From Rhodospirillum centenum SW (GTDB lineage Bacteria; Pseudomonadota; Alphaproteobacteria; Azospirillales; Azospirillaceae), in assembly GCF_000016185.1 (NCBI RefSeq), contig NC_011420.2, positions 2,624,501-2,688,500 of the forward strand: 64,000 nt of DNA, given 5' to 3'. Below the pieces are notes generated by a model. That model did no database searches. It saw nothing but the letters and a program-made list of their open reading frames with translations, and had not been told where the DNA came from. The position numbers and the translations under genes are program-made. Shown here piece by piece: positions 32,213-40,806 of this stretch. Position 1 is the stretch's first letter; each line of letters begins with the position of its first letter.

Positions 32213-33058
32213 ATGACCACCCGCCCCGATCCGCGCCGCCTCTGCCGCCCGCTGCCGGCCGCCGCGGCCCTGCTGCTGCTGGCCGCCTGCGCGTCCGCGC
32301 CCGAGAACTACCCGCCGCTGGCGCGGGTGCAGCAGGAACTGGCCGATGCCCGCACCGAGAACGTCGCGGCACAGGCCCCCGTCGCCTTCCAGGAGGCCGA
32401 GCGCAGCGTGCAGCGGGCGCAGTCCCGTCTGGGCAGCGCCGGAGAGGCGGAGATGGAGCACCTGACCTATCTGGCCGAGGTGCGCCTGCAGACGGCGCGG
32501 GCCGAGGCCCAGGCCGCCCGCTTCCGGGAGGAGCGGCAGTCCCTGGTGGCACAGCGCGAATCGATCCTGCGCTCCGCCCGCGAGGACCAGCTCGCCCTCG
32601 CCCGCACGGTGGCGGAGGAGGACCGCCAGCGCATCCAGCAGCTCGAATCCCAGCTCCAGCAGTACCAGGCGCGGGAGACCGAGGCCGGCACCGTGCTGAC
32701 GCTCAGCAACATCAACTTCGACCTGGACTCGGCCACCCTCTCGCCGGGCGACCGGCAGCGGCTGCGGCCGCTCGTGGAGTATCTGCGCAGCCAGCCGGAC
32801 CGCGCCGTCCTGATCGAGGGGCATACCGATTCACAGGGCCCGGCCGCGTACAATGAGGAACTGTCGCAGCGCCGGGCCGAGGCCGTGCGCGACTTCCTGG
32901 TGGATCAGGGCATCCAGGCCGCGCGCATCACCACCCGCGGGCTGGGCGAAGGGGTGCCTGTCGCCAGCAACGAGACCCAGGCCGGCCGGTTGCAGAACCG
33001 CCGCATCGAGGTGACGGTGGAGAATCCGCCGCGGGCCGCTTCGGCAACAGGCGGCTGA
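32213..33058 (+). CDS. OmpA-family lipoprotein with DUF4398 helix
   Basis: 281 aa. Signal peptide with lipobox LLAAC (Cys26). Residues 35-165 form a long helix or coiled coil (ARVQQELADARTENVAAQAPVAFQEAERSVQRAQSRLG). The C-terminal OmpA domain (about 165-275) has NINFDLDSATLSPGDRQRL, VLIEGHTDSQGPAAYNEELSQRRAEAVRDFLVDQGIQAARITTRGLGE and ETQAGRLQNRRIEV, which binds diaminopimelate in peptidoglycan. It is 58 bases downstream of the related lipoprotein and likely in the same operon. Confidence 0.92.
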   Translation: MTTRPDPRRLCRPLPAAAALLLLAACASAPENYPPLARVQQELADARTENVAAQAPVAFQEAERSVQRAQSRLGSAGEAEMEHLTYLAEVRLQTARAEAQAARFREERQSLVAQRESILRSAREDQLALARTVAEEDRQRIQQLESQLQQYQARETEAGTVLTLSNINFDLDSATLSPGDRQRLRPLVEYLRSQPDRAVLIEGHTDSQGPAAYNEELSQRRAEAVRDFLVDQGIQAARITTRGLGEGVPVASNETQAGRLQNRRIEVTVENPPRAASATGG

Positions 33059-33130
33059 GGCAGGCCGCCATCGCAGGCGGCTGAACCCCGCCCCGGCGCG
33101 GGAAAGCGCAACGGCACTTTCCCGCGATGA

Positions 33131-33147
33131 TCTCCGCCGAGCGGAGA
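33131..33147. promoter_or_regulatory. Inverted repeat in front of the response-regulator gene
   Basis: TCTCCGC-CGA-GCGGAGA, a perfect 7-3-7 inverted repeat 85 bases before the ATG. It may be an operator or a small transcript hairpin. No T-run follows closely enough to call a terminator. Confidence 0.4.
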
Positions 33148-33232
33148 ATTTCTACCATTATTCTATCCCATTCGGCTAAGCCCTGTGGTATGAAGGAAGC
33201 GTGACCACAACCTGTCCAGCCCCTTCGGAACC

Positions 33233-33850
33233 ATGCGGCTGCTGATCGCGGACGACCACGACCTGCTCCGGGATGCGCTTCGATCGCATATCGAGCGGGC
33301 ATCACCCGGAACCGAAGTGCTGGGGGTCGGCTCCGTCGATGCGGCGGTGACCGCCCTGGCCCGCCACCGCGGCATCGAGCTGGTCCTGCTGGACCTGCGG
33401 ATGCCCGGCATGAACGGGCTGGAGGGTCTGGTGCGGCTGCGCACCAGCCACCCCGGCGTCAAGGTGGCGCTGATGTCCGGCGAGGCCTCGCCGGAGGATG
33501 TGCGCGCCGCCCTGGCCTTCGGCGCCGTCGGCTTCCTGCCCAAGACACTGCCCGGCACGGCGCTGGTGGAGGCGATCTCCCGCCTTGTCGCCGGCCAGAC
33601 CTTCGTGCCGGAGGGGGCCGCCGCCCCCGAACCCGACTCCCAGCTCGCCGGTGGCGCCAGTTTCACCCGGCGCGAGCGCGAGGTTCTGGATTTCCTCCTC
33701 AAGGGCTGCTCCAACAAGGAGATCGCCCGGGCGCTGAGCCTGGAGGAAGTGACGGTGAAGCTGCATGTGCGCGGCCTCTGCCGCAAGCTGGGTGCCAAGA
33801 ACCGCACCCAGGCCGCCATGCGAGCGGTGGAGATGGGCCTTGCCCGCTGA
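33233..33850 (+). CDS. LuxR/NarL-type response regulator
   Basis: 205 aa. Receiver domain 1-115: MRLLIADDHDLLRDAL, the phosphoacceptor Asp in LVLLDLRMPGMNG, and the conserved Lys in GFLPKTLPG. LuxR-type HTH at 140-200: FTRREREVLDFLLKGCSNKEIARALSLEEVTVKLHVRGLCRKLGAKNRTQA. The end of its coding sequence overlaps the start (TTG at 33840) of a DHp-like gene, and a hybrid histidine kinase follows at 34500; the three probably form one signalling set. Confidence 0.93.
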   Translation: MRLLIADDHDLLRDALRSHIERASPGTEVLGVGSVDAAVTALARHRGIELVLLDLRMPGMNGLEGLVRLRTSHPGVKVALMSGEASPEDVRAALAFGAVGFLPKTLPGTALVEAISRLVAGQTFVPEGAAAPEPDSQLAGGASFTRREREVLDFLLKGCSNKEIARALSLEEVTVKLHVRGLCRKLGAKNRTQAAMRAVEMGLAR

Positions 33851-34313
33851 TCGTCCCCCTTCGGTGCGGCACGACCTGCTGAACCACCTGAACGCCATCA
33901 TGGGCTATGCCCTGCTGCTGGTCGAGGATCTGCCCGAAGGGCCGGAGCGCGACTTCGCGCGCCGCATCCGGCAGGCCGCGGGGGAGGCCCTGACGCTGGC
34001 CGACGGCCTGCCGCGGGAGCGGGGCCGGACCTGCCCGCGCCTGCTGCTGGTCGATCCCGCCGGCGATGCACTGGCCACGGCGCTGGAGCAGCGCGGCTGG
34101 GAGGTCACGCCGGCCGCCACCGCGGCGGAAGCCGCGACCGCCCTGAAGGCCGCCCCCGGCGCCTGGCAGGTGGTGCTGGCCGCCCCGCGTCAGGCCCGCA
34201 GCGCCGCCCTGGCGAAGGTGCTGGGCGGCACGCCCCTGGCCGAACGCTGCGACGGCGAGGCAGAGGATGCGCTGGCTGCCCGCCTGACGGAGCTGCTCTC
34301 CCGCAAGGGCTGA
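33840..34313 (+). CDS. DHp-like protein with pseudo-receiver segment, no kinase domain
   Basis: 157 aa from the TTG at 33840, which has GGAG 7 bases upstream and overlaps the response-regulator stop. Residues 8-55 read PSVRHDLLNHLNAIMGYALLLVEDLPEGPERDFARRIRQAAGEAL, close to a HisKA dimerisation helix: RHDLLNHLNAI has a candidate phospho-His in the H-box position. No HATPase domain follows. Residues 70-125 (PRLLLVDPAGDALATALEQRGWEVTPAATAAEAATALKAA) have the layout of a receiver with VDPAGD in place of V(D/E)D, and no obvious phospho-Asp is left. It could act as a phosphotransfer protein or as a decoy, but this is not established. Confidence 0.7.
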   Translation: MPADRPPSVRHDLLNHLNAIMGYALLLVEDLPEGPERDFARRIRQAAGEALTLADGLPRERGRTCPRLLLVDPAGDALATALEQRGWEVTPAATAAEAATALKAAPGAWQVVLAAPRQARSAALAKVLGGTPLAERCDGEAEDALAARLTELLSRKG

Positions 34314-34499
34314 TCCCGCCGGACTGCCCCCGCCGGACTGCCCCCGGGCCCGGCGCCCTGAGTCGGCCTCCTCCGACCGGGCCGGCCGCTCCCGGGCCCG
34401 CCTTACCCCCTCCGTTTGCGACTCGCCCGGCGGCCGGTCCATGGCTTATCGTTCCCCTTTCCGCCCCTTGGTGTCCCGTGACGGGACAGGGTTGCCGCC

Positions 34500-37400
34500 A
34501 TGCCGAAGTCCCGTCGCCTGACCGACTGCCCGCCCGACTGCGCCCCGGCCGGTGCGGGCGGAGGCGGGACCGCCGCCCCCCCGGCCACGCCCGCCAAGTC
34601 GGGAGACCCGGCCCTGCTGGCCGCCCTGGCCGAGATGTCCACGGAGCCGCTGACGGCCCTGGTGCCCTGCCCCTGCGGCCTGACGGTGGCCGCCGGGAAC
34701 AAGGCGGCGCGGCAGCAGCTCGGCGCCCGGATCGGGCTGCCGCTGCACCGGATGCCCGTGCTGGCGCCGCAGGCCGACCGCATCACCGCCTTCTTCAGCG
34801 GGCCGCGGCTGCACAAGGAGATCGTGCTGCCCGGCGCCGCCGGCACGCTGCGTCTGCGCAAGGAGGGCGAGGTTCTGCTGGTGTCGCTGCTGCCGCCGCC
34901 CGCCTCCATGGCGCAGGAAGCCGCGACCCATCTGATCGACGGGCTGGAGCGGCTGAAGGACGGCCTGATCCTGTACGACGCCGAGGACCGGGTGATGCTG
35001 TTCAACCAGCGTTTCCTGGACTTCTTCCCCGAGCTGGCGCCCTACGTGCGGCCGGGCATCACCTTCGAGGCGGTGATGCGCAACCTGATGGCCAGCGGCA
35101 CCCTGCCGATCCCGCCGGAGAAGGCGGAGGCGTGGCTGACCGACCGGCTGCACCGGCACCGCAACCCCGGCCCGCCGTTCGAGACGGCCCTGGGCAAGGA
35201 CCGCATCATCCGCGTGGCCGAACACCGCACCGGTGCCGGCGGCCATGTCTCGCTGGTGGTGGACGTCACCGCCCTGCGCACCAGCGAGCGGCGGCTGCGC
35301 GACCTGATCGACGGGTCCTTGCAGGGCATCGTCATCCACCGCGGCTTCGACGTCCTGTACGCCAACCAGTCCTTCGCCGGCATCTTCGGCTTCGACACGG
35401 CCGAGGCGCTGCTGGAGGGAGGCTCGCTGGACTTCATCATCCCGCCGGAGAACAAGGGACTGGCCCGGCGCAGCCTGGACCGGCTGCTGCGCGAGGGCGG
35501 ATCGTTCCAGCGCAGCCGCGTCGCCGCCCTGCGCCGCGACGGCACGCGCATCTGGATCGAGGTGGCGGTGCGGTCGGTGGACTGGCTGGACGGTCCGGCC
35601 CTGCAGTCCATCGTCATGGACGTGACGGAGCGCGCCCGCGCCGAGGACGCCCTGGCCGCCAGCGAGGCGCGCTTCCGCGATCTGGTCAGCACCGTGCCGG
35701 GGCTGGTCTACCAGTGGTACGAGCGCACCGGAGGGGTTCACGGCTACAGCTATGTCAGCCCCCGCTCGCGCGAGATGTACGGGATCGCGCCGGAGGATCT
35801 GGTGCGCGACTGGTCGCTGCTGCCGATCCATCCGGAGGACCAGGACCGCTGGCGCCGGACCATCGCCGATGCGGTCCTGCGCGAAACCGACTGGTCGTTC
35901 GAGGGCCGCTTCATCCTGCCCGACGGATCGGTGCGCTGGTGGCGGGCCGTGTCGCGGCCGGTCCGGGTGGGGCCGGACGAGGTCCGCTTCAACGGCATCG
36001 TCATCGACATCGAGGAACAGAAGCGGGCCGAGGCGGAACTCCAGTCGCGCGAGGCGATGCTGCGCTATTCCGCCAGTCTGGCCGGGCTGGGCTACTGGGT
36101 CTGGGACCGGCGGCTGGCCTGGACCACCTACTGCTCGCCCGAGCTGGCCGCCATCCGCGGCGTCACCGTCGAGGAGTATCTGGAGACCCTGGGCAGCTTC
36201 GAACAGCAGCTCCGCTGGATCCAGCCGGAGGACCGCGACTACTACCGCACCCATGCGCTGGACGTGGCGCGGTCCCGCCGCACCTATGTCGTCGAGTACC
36301 GCATCCTGCGCCCCGACGGGCAGACCCGCTATGTCCGCGAGGTCGGCGGCCCCGTCTACGACGACCGCGGCGAGCTGGTGAAGTATGTCGGCGCGCTGCA
36401 GGACATCACCGACCGCAAGCAGCGCGAACTGGAACTGGAGGAGGCGCGCGACCGGCTGGAACGGCAGGCGTCGGAGATGACGGCGCTGGCGCTGGAACTC
36501 CAGACCGCGCGCGACGCGGCGGAAGCGGCCAGCCGCGCCAAGTCGCGCTTCCTGGCGGTGATGAGCCACGAGCTGCGCACGCCGATGACGGGCGTCATCG
36601 GCATGATCGACCTGCTGCTGGGCACCACCGTGACCAGCGACCAGCGCCGCTATCTGGAGACGCTGCACTCCTCCGCCGACGCGCTGCTGGTGGTGCTGAA
36701 CGACATCCTGGACTTCTCCAAGATCGAGGCCGGGCAACTGGTGATCGAGGCGATCCCGGTCCGGCTCCAGGCGCTGCTGGACGACGTGATCGACCTGTTC
36801 GCCCCCGCCGCGTCGCAGAAGGGGGTGGAGCTGCGGGTGCGTCAGCCCGAGCGGCGGCAGAAGAACCGGCTGCCGAAGGAGCTGACCGGCGACCCGACCC
36901 GGCTGCGGCAGGTGCTGATGAACCTGGTCGGCAACGCCGTGAAGTTCACCCCCGCCGGCAGCATCGAGCTGCGGGCCGAGGCGCAGCGGGAGGATGGCGG
37001 CACCTGGCTGCTGCGCTTCGAGGTCGAGGACACCGGCATCGGCATCCCGCCGGACGTGGTGCCGATGCTGTTCGAATCCTTCACCCAGGCCGACGCCTCC
37101 ACCACCCGGCGCTTCGGCGGCACCGGGCTGGGGCTGGCGATCTGCAAGCGGCTGGTCACCATGATGGGCGGCGAGATCGGCGTGCGCAGCGAGCCCCGCC
37201 GCGGCTCCGTCTTCTGGTTCACCGTCCGCATGGCCGGCCCCGCCGGGGAGACGGCGGAGGAGACGGTCGAGGCCGCCGTGGAGGAGGGTCGCGCCAACGG
37301 TGCGCGGGTGCTGCTGGCGGAGGACAACCCCGTCAACCGCCTGCTCATCACCACCATGCTGGAACGGATGGGCTTCCGCCCCGACGCCGTCGCCAACGGC

Positions 37401-37673
37401 CGCGAGGCGGTGGAGGCGGTGCAGCGCGAGCCCTATGATGTCGTCCTGATGGACATGCAGATGCCGGAGATGGACGGCGACACGGCCGCCGGCGTCATCC
37501 GCGACCTGCCCGAACCGCTCTGCCGGCTGCCGATCGTGGCGCTGACGGCGGACGCGCTGCCGGAGAACCGGGCCCGCCACCTGCGCGCCCGGCTGTTCGA
37601 CGAGTACCTGACCAAGCCGATCGACTGGCCCCGGCTGGGCGAGGTGATCGCCGCCCTGGCCGCCCGCGGCTGA
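34500..37673 (+). CDS. Hybrid sensor histidine kinase with PAS repeats and receiver
   Basis: 1057 aa, no transmembrane segments, so it is soluble. Several PAS-like units (starting around residues 140, 265, 390 and 515) include DRVMLFNQRFLDFFP, GFDVLYANQSFAGIFGF, YSYVSPRSREMYGI and YVREVGGPVYDDRGELVKYVGALQDITDRKQ. HisKA box MSHELRTPM with His690; ATPase boxes NLVGNAVKF, DTGIGIP and GGTGLGLAICKRLV; receiver with VLLAEDNPVNR, phospho-Asp985 in VVLMDMQMPEMDG and Lys in DEYLTKPIDWPRLGEV. It probably passes phosphate through its own receiver. It follows the response regulator and DHp-like genes on the same strand. Confidence 0.93.
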   Translation: MPKSRRLTDCPPDCAPAGAGGGGTAAPPATPAKSGDPALLAALAEMSTEPLTALVPCPCGLTVAAGNKAARQQLGARIGLPLHRMPVLAPQADRITAFFSGPRLHKEIVLPGAAGTLRLRKEGEVLLVSLLPPPASMAQEAATHLIDGLERLKDGLILYDAEDRVMLFNQRFLDFFPELAPYVRPGITFEAVMRNLMASGTLPIPPEKAEAWLTDRLHRHRNPGPPFETALGKDRIIRVAEHRTGAGGHVSLVVDVTALRTSERRLRDLIDGSLQGIVIHRGFDVLYANQSFAGIFGFDTAEALLEGGSLDFIIPPENKGLARRSLDRLLREGGSFQRSRVAALRRDGTRIWIEVAVRSVDWLDGPALQSIVMDVTERARAEDALAASEARFRDLVSTVPGLVYQWYERTGGVHGYSYVSPRSREMYGIAPEDLVRDWSLLPIHPEDQDRWRRTIADAVLRETDWSFEGRFILPDGSVRWWRAVSRPVRVGPDEVRFNGIVIDIEEQKRAEAELQSREAMLRYSASLAGLGYWVWDRRLAWTTYCSPELAAIRGVTVEEYLETLGSFEQQLRWIQPEDRDYYRTHALDVARSRRTYVVEYRILRPDGQTRYVREVGGPVYDDRGELVKYVGALQDITDRKQRELELEEARDRLERQASEMTALALELQTARDAAEAASRAKSRFLAVMSHELRTPMTGVIGMIDLLLGTTVTSDQRRYLETLHSSADALLVVLNDILDFSKIEAGQLVIEAIPVRLQALLDDVIDLFAPAASQKGVELRVRQPERRQKNRLPKELTGDPTRLRQVLMNLVGNAVKFTPAGSIELRAEAQREDGGTWLLRFEVEDTGIGIPPDVVPMLFESFTQADASTTRRFGGTGLGLAICKRLVTMMGGEIGVRSEPRRGSVFWFTVRMAGPAGETAEETVEAAVEEGRANGARVLLAEDNPVNRLLITTMLERMGFRPDAVANGREAVEAVQREPYDVVLMDMQMPEMDGDTAAGVIRDLPEPLCRLPIVALTADALPENRARHLRARLFDEYLTKPIDWPRLGEVIAALAARG

Positions 37674-37740
37674 ACCGCCGCGGAAAGGCCGGGCCTTCCC
37701 CCGGGCCGCCCTCAGGCGGCCCGGTTCACTCCTCGGGGCG

Positions 37741-37834
37741 CCCTCAGGCGTGCCCGACTTCGCCCCCGCGGGCCGCCCTCAGGCGTGCCCGACTTCGCCC
37801 CCGCGGGCCGCCCTCAGGCGTGCCCGACTTCGCC
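37741..37834. repeat. 35-bp tandem repeat duplicating the 3' end of secB
   Basis: The unit begins CCCTCAGGCGTGCCCGACTT at 37741, 37776 and 37811. The third copy is the true 3' end of secB (stop codon at 37814-37816). Copies 1 and 2 carry the same end-of-gene sequence and stop, plus the spacer CCCCCGCGGGCCG. A divergent partial copy (CCCTCAGGCG) lies at 37709-37718. Confidence 0.85.
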
Positions 37835-38320
37835 GTTGCTGCCGCGGTTCAGCACCTGACGGCGGTACAGGTCCACGAAGTCCAGCGGCTGGAGCATCAG
37901 CGGCGGGTAGCCGCCGTTCTGCGTCGCCTCGGCGACGATCTGGCGGGCGAACGGGAACAGCAGCCGCGGCGCCTCGATCAGCAGGATGGCGCGGGCCTGC
38001 TCCGGCTGGATCTGCGCCGGCAGGGTAAAGATGCCGGCATAGGACAGCTCGACGATGAAGGCCGTGCGGTCGTTGCGGGTCGCCTCGGCGCGCATGGACA
38101 GCACCACCTCGGACACGGTGTCGTTCAGGCCGCGGGCCTGCACGTCCACCTGGAGGTCGATCTTGGGCTGTCCCTGATCGGCCATCAGGCTCTGCGGCGC
38201 GTTCGGGTTCTCGAAGGAGAAGTCCTTGACGTACTGGGCATTGACGACCAGCGGCAGGGAGCTGGACTGGGACTGCCGGCCGGCTTCGTTCTCACCGTTG
38301 GCGGCGGTTTCGTCGGTCAT
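37814..38320 (-). CDS. secB: Protein-export chaperone SecB
   Basis: 168 aa. The SecB tetramer holds preproteins unfolded and hands them to SecA. It has the family core LPLVVNAQYVKDFSFENPNAPQSL (residues 22-45), the long-strand region EVVLSMRAEATRNDRTAFIVELSYAGIF and PEQARAILLIEAPRLLFPFARQIVAEATQNGGYPPLMLQPLDFVDLYR near the end. The N-terminal 20 residues are a polar linker. The tail NRGSNGEVGHA coincides with a 35-bp DNA unit repeated downstream. It is convergent with the hybrid kinase and divergent from the metZ control region. Confidence 0.96.
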   Translation of the reverse strand: MTDETAANGENEAGRQSQSSSLPLVVNAQYVKDFSFENPNAPQSLMADQGQPKIDLQVDVQARGLNDTVSEVVLSMRAEATRNDRTAFIVELSYAGIFTLPAQIQPEQARAILLIEAPRLLFPFARQIVAEATQNGGYPPLMLQPLDFVDLYRRQVLNRGSNGEVGHA

Positions 38321-38472
38321 GGGCCAAAGACTCCCCGGGAAGTGTCGTGTCGCGGTCAGGATCAGGCGCCCGGAAGCGGCGCGCCGGCCGGGGGACTAGC
38401 ACGGAAACCGGGTCCGGGCAACGGCGGACCCGGCCCGTTGCCGCCGCCGGCACCGGCCCTGCCGCCTGCCGC

Positions 38473-38501
38473 TTGACAGGGCAGGCCGGGCCGGCTCACC
38501 C
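38473..38501 (+). promoter_or_regulatory. Candidate promoter of metZ
   Basis: TTGACA at 38473-38478, 17-base spacer, TCACCC at 38496-38501 (weak -10). The predicted start would be close to 38508, exactly where the riboswitch stem begins. Confidence 0.5.
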
Positions 38502-38507
38502 TTCCTG

Positions 38508-38562
38508 CCGTGGCGAGTTGCGGACCGGCTTGCAGGCCACGGTAAAGAAGCTGCTAAAAGGT
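38508..38562 (+). ncRNA. SAM-II riboswitch upstream of metZ
   Basis: P1 stem CCGTGGC (38508-38514) pairs with GCCACGG (38536-38542). Between and after it lie the conserved SAM-II parts: GCTTGCAG before the right arm, TAAAGAA after it, and GCTAAAAGG at 38553-38561, which forms the pseudoknot that holds S-adenosylmethionine. The class is found mainly in alphaproteobacteria in front of metA, metC or metZ. Here it precedes metZ, and a terminator hairpin follows. Confidence 0.85.
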
Positions 38563-38603
38563 CGATGCCGTTCCTCCGCCGGGGGTGTCTCCCCCGCGGT
38601 CAG

Positions 38604-38632
38604 GGCCTCGATCCGCCGGTCGGGGCCTTTTT
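38604..38632 (+). terminator. Attenuator-type terminator between SAM-II element and metZ
   Basis: Stem GGCCTCGA/TCGGGGCC (one G-U pair) with an 8-base loop, followed by TTTTT at 38628-38632, 18 bases before the metZ ATG. A second hairpin (GGGGG/CCCCC, about 38583-38597) lies upstream and could be part of the antiterminator. The layout fits SAM-triggered premature termination. Confidence 0.75.
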
Positions 38633-38650
38633 CGTTTCCGGAGGACCGAC

Positions 38651-39907
38651 ATGGACGACACTTTCCCGAATCTCCCCGCTTCCGGGGCTCACGCCCCCCG
38701 CCCCGCGGACACGGCCGGGCCGGACGGCTGGCAGCCGCGCACGACGCTGATCCATGCGGGCACGCGGCGCAGCGGCTTCGAGGAGACGAGCGAAGCCCTG
38801 TTCATGACCTCCGGCTACGTCTACGGCTCGGCCGAGGCGGCCGAGCACGCCTTCGCCAACGACGGCAGCCGCTTCGTCTATTCCCGCTTCCGCAACCCCA
38901 CCGTCGCCATGTTCGAGGACCGCCTCGCGGCCTATGAGGGGTACGGACGCTGTTTCGCCACCGCCTCGGGCATGGCGGCCGTGTTCGCCGCGGTGATGGC
39001 GCTGATCGGGGCGGGCGGGCGCATCGTCGCCTCGCGCGCGCTGTTCGGCTCCTGCCTCTACATCGTCAAGGACCTAGCCCCCCGCTACGGCATCACGACC
39101 GAGCTGGTGGACGCCACCGACCGCGCCGGCTGGGAGCGGGCGCTGGCGCGGCCGGCGGACCTGGTGTTCCTGGAGACGCCCAGCAATCCCTGCCTGGAGG
39201 TGGTGGATCTGGCCCATGTCACGGCGCTGGCGCATGCGGCCGGGGCGAAGGTGATCGTGGACAACGTCTTCGCCACGCCGGTGCTGCAGAAGCCGCGGGC
39301 CTTCGGGGTGGACGTCGTCGTCTATTCCGCGACCAAGCACATCGACGGCCAGGGTCGCTGCCTGGGCGGCGCCATCCTGTGCGACGGCGAGGTGGCGGCG
39401 ACGCTGGCCGTTTTCCTGCGCCACACCGGCCCGGCGATGAGCCCGTTCAACGCCTGGGTGCTGCTGAAGGGGCTGGAGACGCTGGAGCTGCGGGTGCGCG
39501 CCCAGTGCGAAGGCGCGCTGGCCGTCGCCCGCTTCCTGGAGGGGCACCCGGCCGTGGCGCGGGTGGCCTATCCCGGCCTGCCCAGCCATCCGCAGCACGC
39601 CCTGGCGGCGCAACAGATGGCGGGCGGCGGACCGCTGGTCGCCTTCGACCTGCGCGGCGACGGCGAGGAGACGAAGGCCCGCGCCTTCCGCACCATGAAC
39701 GCGCTGGGGCTGATCCTGATCTCCAACAATCTGGGCGACGCCAAGAGCCTGATCACCCACCCCGCCACCACCACCCACCAGCGCCTGAGCGCGGAGGAGA
39801 AGGCGGAACTGGGCATCTCCCCCGGCACGCTGCGCCTGTCCGTGGGGCTGGAGGACCCGGCCGACCTGATCGCCGACCTGCGCCGGGCCCTGGACGCCGC
39901 CCACTGA
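38651..39907 (+). CDS. metZ: O-succinylhomoserine sulfhydrylase
   Basis: 418 aa from the ATG at 38651 (GGAGGACCGAC upstream). A PLP enzyme that makes homocysteine from O-succinylhomoserine and sulfide on the methionine pathway. Typical sequences are YVYGSAEAAEHAFANDGSRFVYSRFRNPTV, TASGMAAVFAAVMAL, FLETPSNPCLEVVDL, the PLP Lys in VVYSATKHIDGQGRCLGG, and SLITHPATTTHQRLSAEEKAELGISPGTLRLSVGLEDP near the end. Expression is probably cut when SAM is high, through the SAM-II element and terminator just upstream. In-frame upstream ATGs lie inside the riboswitch region and are not likely starts. Confidence 0.95.
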   Translation: MDDTFPNLPASGAHAPRPADTAGPDGWQPRTTLIHAGTRRSGFEETSEALFMTSGYVYGSAEAAEHAFANDGSRFVYSRFRNPTVAMFEDRLAAYEGYGRCFATASGMAAVFAAVMALIGAGGRIVASRALFGSCLYIVKDLAPRYGITTELVDATDRAGWERALARPADLVFLETPSNPCLEVVDLAHVTALAHAAGAKVIVDNVFATPVLQKPRAFGVDVVVYSATKHIDGQGRCLGGAILCDGEVAATLAVFLRHTGPAMSPFNAWVLLKGLETLELRVRAQCEGALAVARFLEGHPAVARVAYPGLPSHPQHALAAQQMAGGGPLVAFDLRGDGEETKARAFRTMNALGLILISNNLGDAKSLITHPATTTHQRLSAEEKAELGISPGTLRLSVGLEDPADLIADLRRALDAAH

Positions 39908-40103
39908 CGGGCGCACCATCCCCTGAAGCGCCGCCGCACCGGAATCCCGGGGCCGGGAACCTGAAGTCCGGACGGGGGTTACCGTGTCCAGGGCATTGTG
40001 CAGTGCAGCATGGTACGGCATGATGCCCGGCGGAAAGCGGCCCCGCAACGATGCGGGACCGCGGCGATCCGAAGGACGCGGCGACGCGGGAGAGGATGAG
40101 GCC

Positions 40104-40619
40104 ATGGGGACGACCCTGCCGATGCGGACGGCCCAGATCGCGGCCGAGCTGACGACCACGGCGATGGTGCTGGGGGAGACGGCGCTGGCGGCGCAGCAGA
40201 CCGTGGCGCTGCGGCTGACCCGGCTGGCCCAGGCCGCGGCCGAGCCGTCCCGGCTGATGGACCCGGAATTCCGCCTGATGGGCTGGGAGAAGCTGGAGGC
40301 GGCCCGTGCCGCCGGCTTCGCCATGGTCGAGGGCTGGGGCGCCGTGCACGAGGCGTTCTGGCACTGGTCGGGCCGGCAGTGCGCCGCCGCCCAGGAGGCC
40401 ACGGTCGCCGCCGCCACGGCGCGCGGGGCGCCCGAGCTGATGCAGGCGCAGCAGCGCTTCGCCGAAGCGTCGCTGGACGCGGCCGAAGCCGCCGTGGCGC
40501 GGCTGGCGCTGGCCACCGACCGCATCGCCCGGCTGGGGCTGGCCCCCTACCACAAGGCGACCCGATCCAATGCCCGGCGGCTCTCGCGGGAGGCGAAGCT
40601 GCCCGTGCTGCTGGGCTGA
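40104..40619 (+). CDS. Phasin-like helical protein
   Basis: 171 aa from the ATG at 40104, preceded by GAGGATGAGG. It is almost all alpha-helix and rich in Ala: MRTAQIAAELTTTAMVLGETALAAQQTVALRLTRLAQAAAEPS, then a W-x-x-W pattern (GWGAVHEAFWHWSG), then AQEATVAAATARGAPELMQAQQRFAEASLDAAEAAVARL. This matches the shape of phasin-type proteins that coat polyhydroxyalkanoate granules, but no diagnostic motif is certain. No phaC/phaR gene is in the window. glnD is downstream on the same strand. Confidence 0.55.
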   Translation: MGTTLPMRTAQIAAELTTTAMVLGETALAAQQTVALRLTRLAQAAAEPSRLMDPEFRLMGWEKLEAARAAGFAMVEGWGAVHEAFWHWSGRQCAAAQEATVAAATARGAPELMQAQQRFAEASLDAAEAAVARLALATDRIARLGLAPYHKATRSNARRLSREAKLPVLLG

Positions 40620-40806
40620 CCCGCGGCCGGCGCCCGCCTTCCTTGCCGGCCCCCGCCCCGGTTCCGCCGATGCTGCGGCGCTCCGGGCGGGGGAGCGGCG
40701 CGCCGGTTGCATGACTGCGGACTGGAACAGGACCGTGCGGCTCCCATTTCCGTGGCATAATCCCCACAGACCGTCCGGCCAGCCCGGCGCCGCAGATCCC
40801 GTATCC

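Noticed and set aside
40570-40806. Longer GlnD N-terminus
   Set aside because: The extra residues run through the end of the phasin-like gene and lack family similarity; ATG 40807 gives a normal length, with 40711 kept as an alternative.
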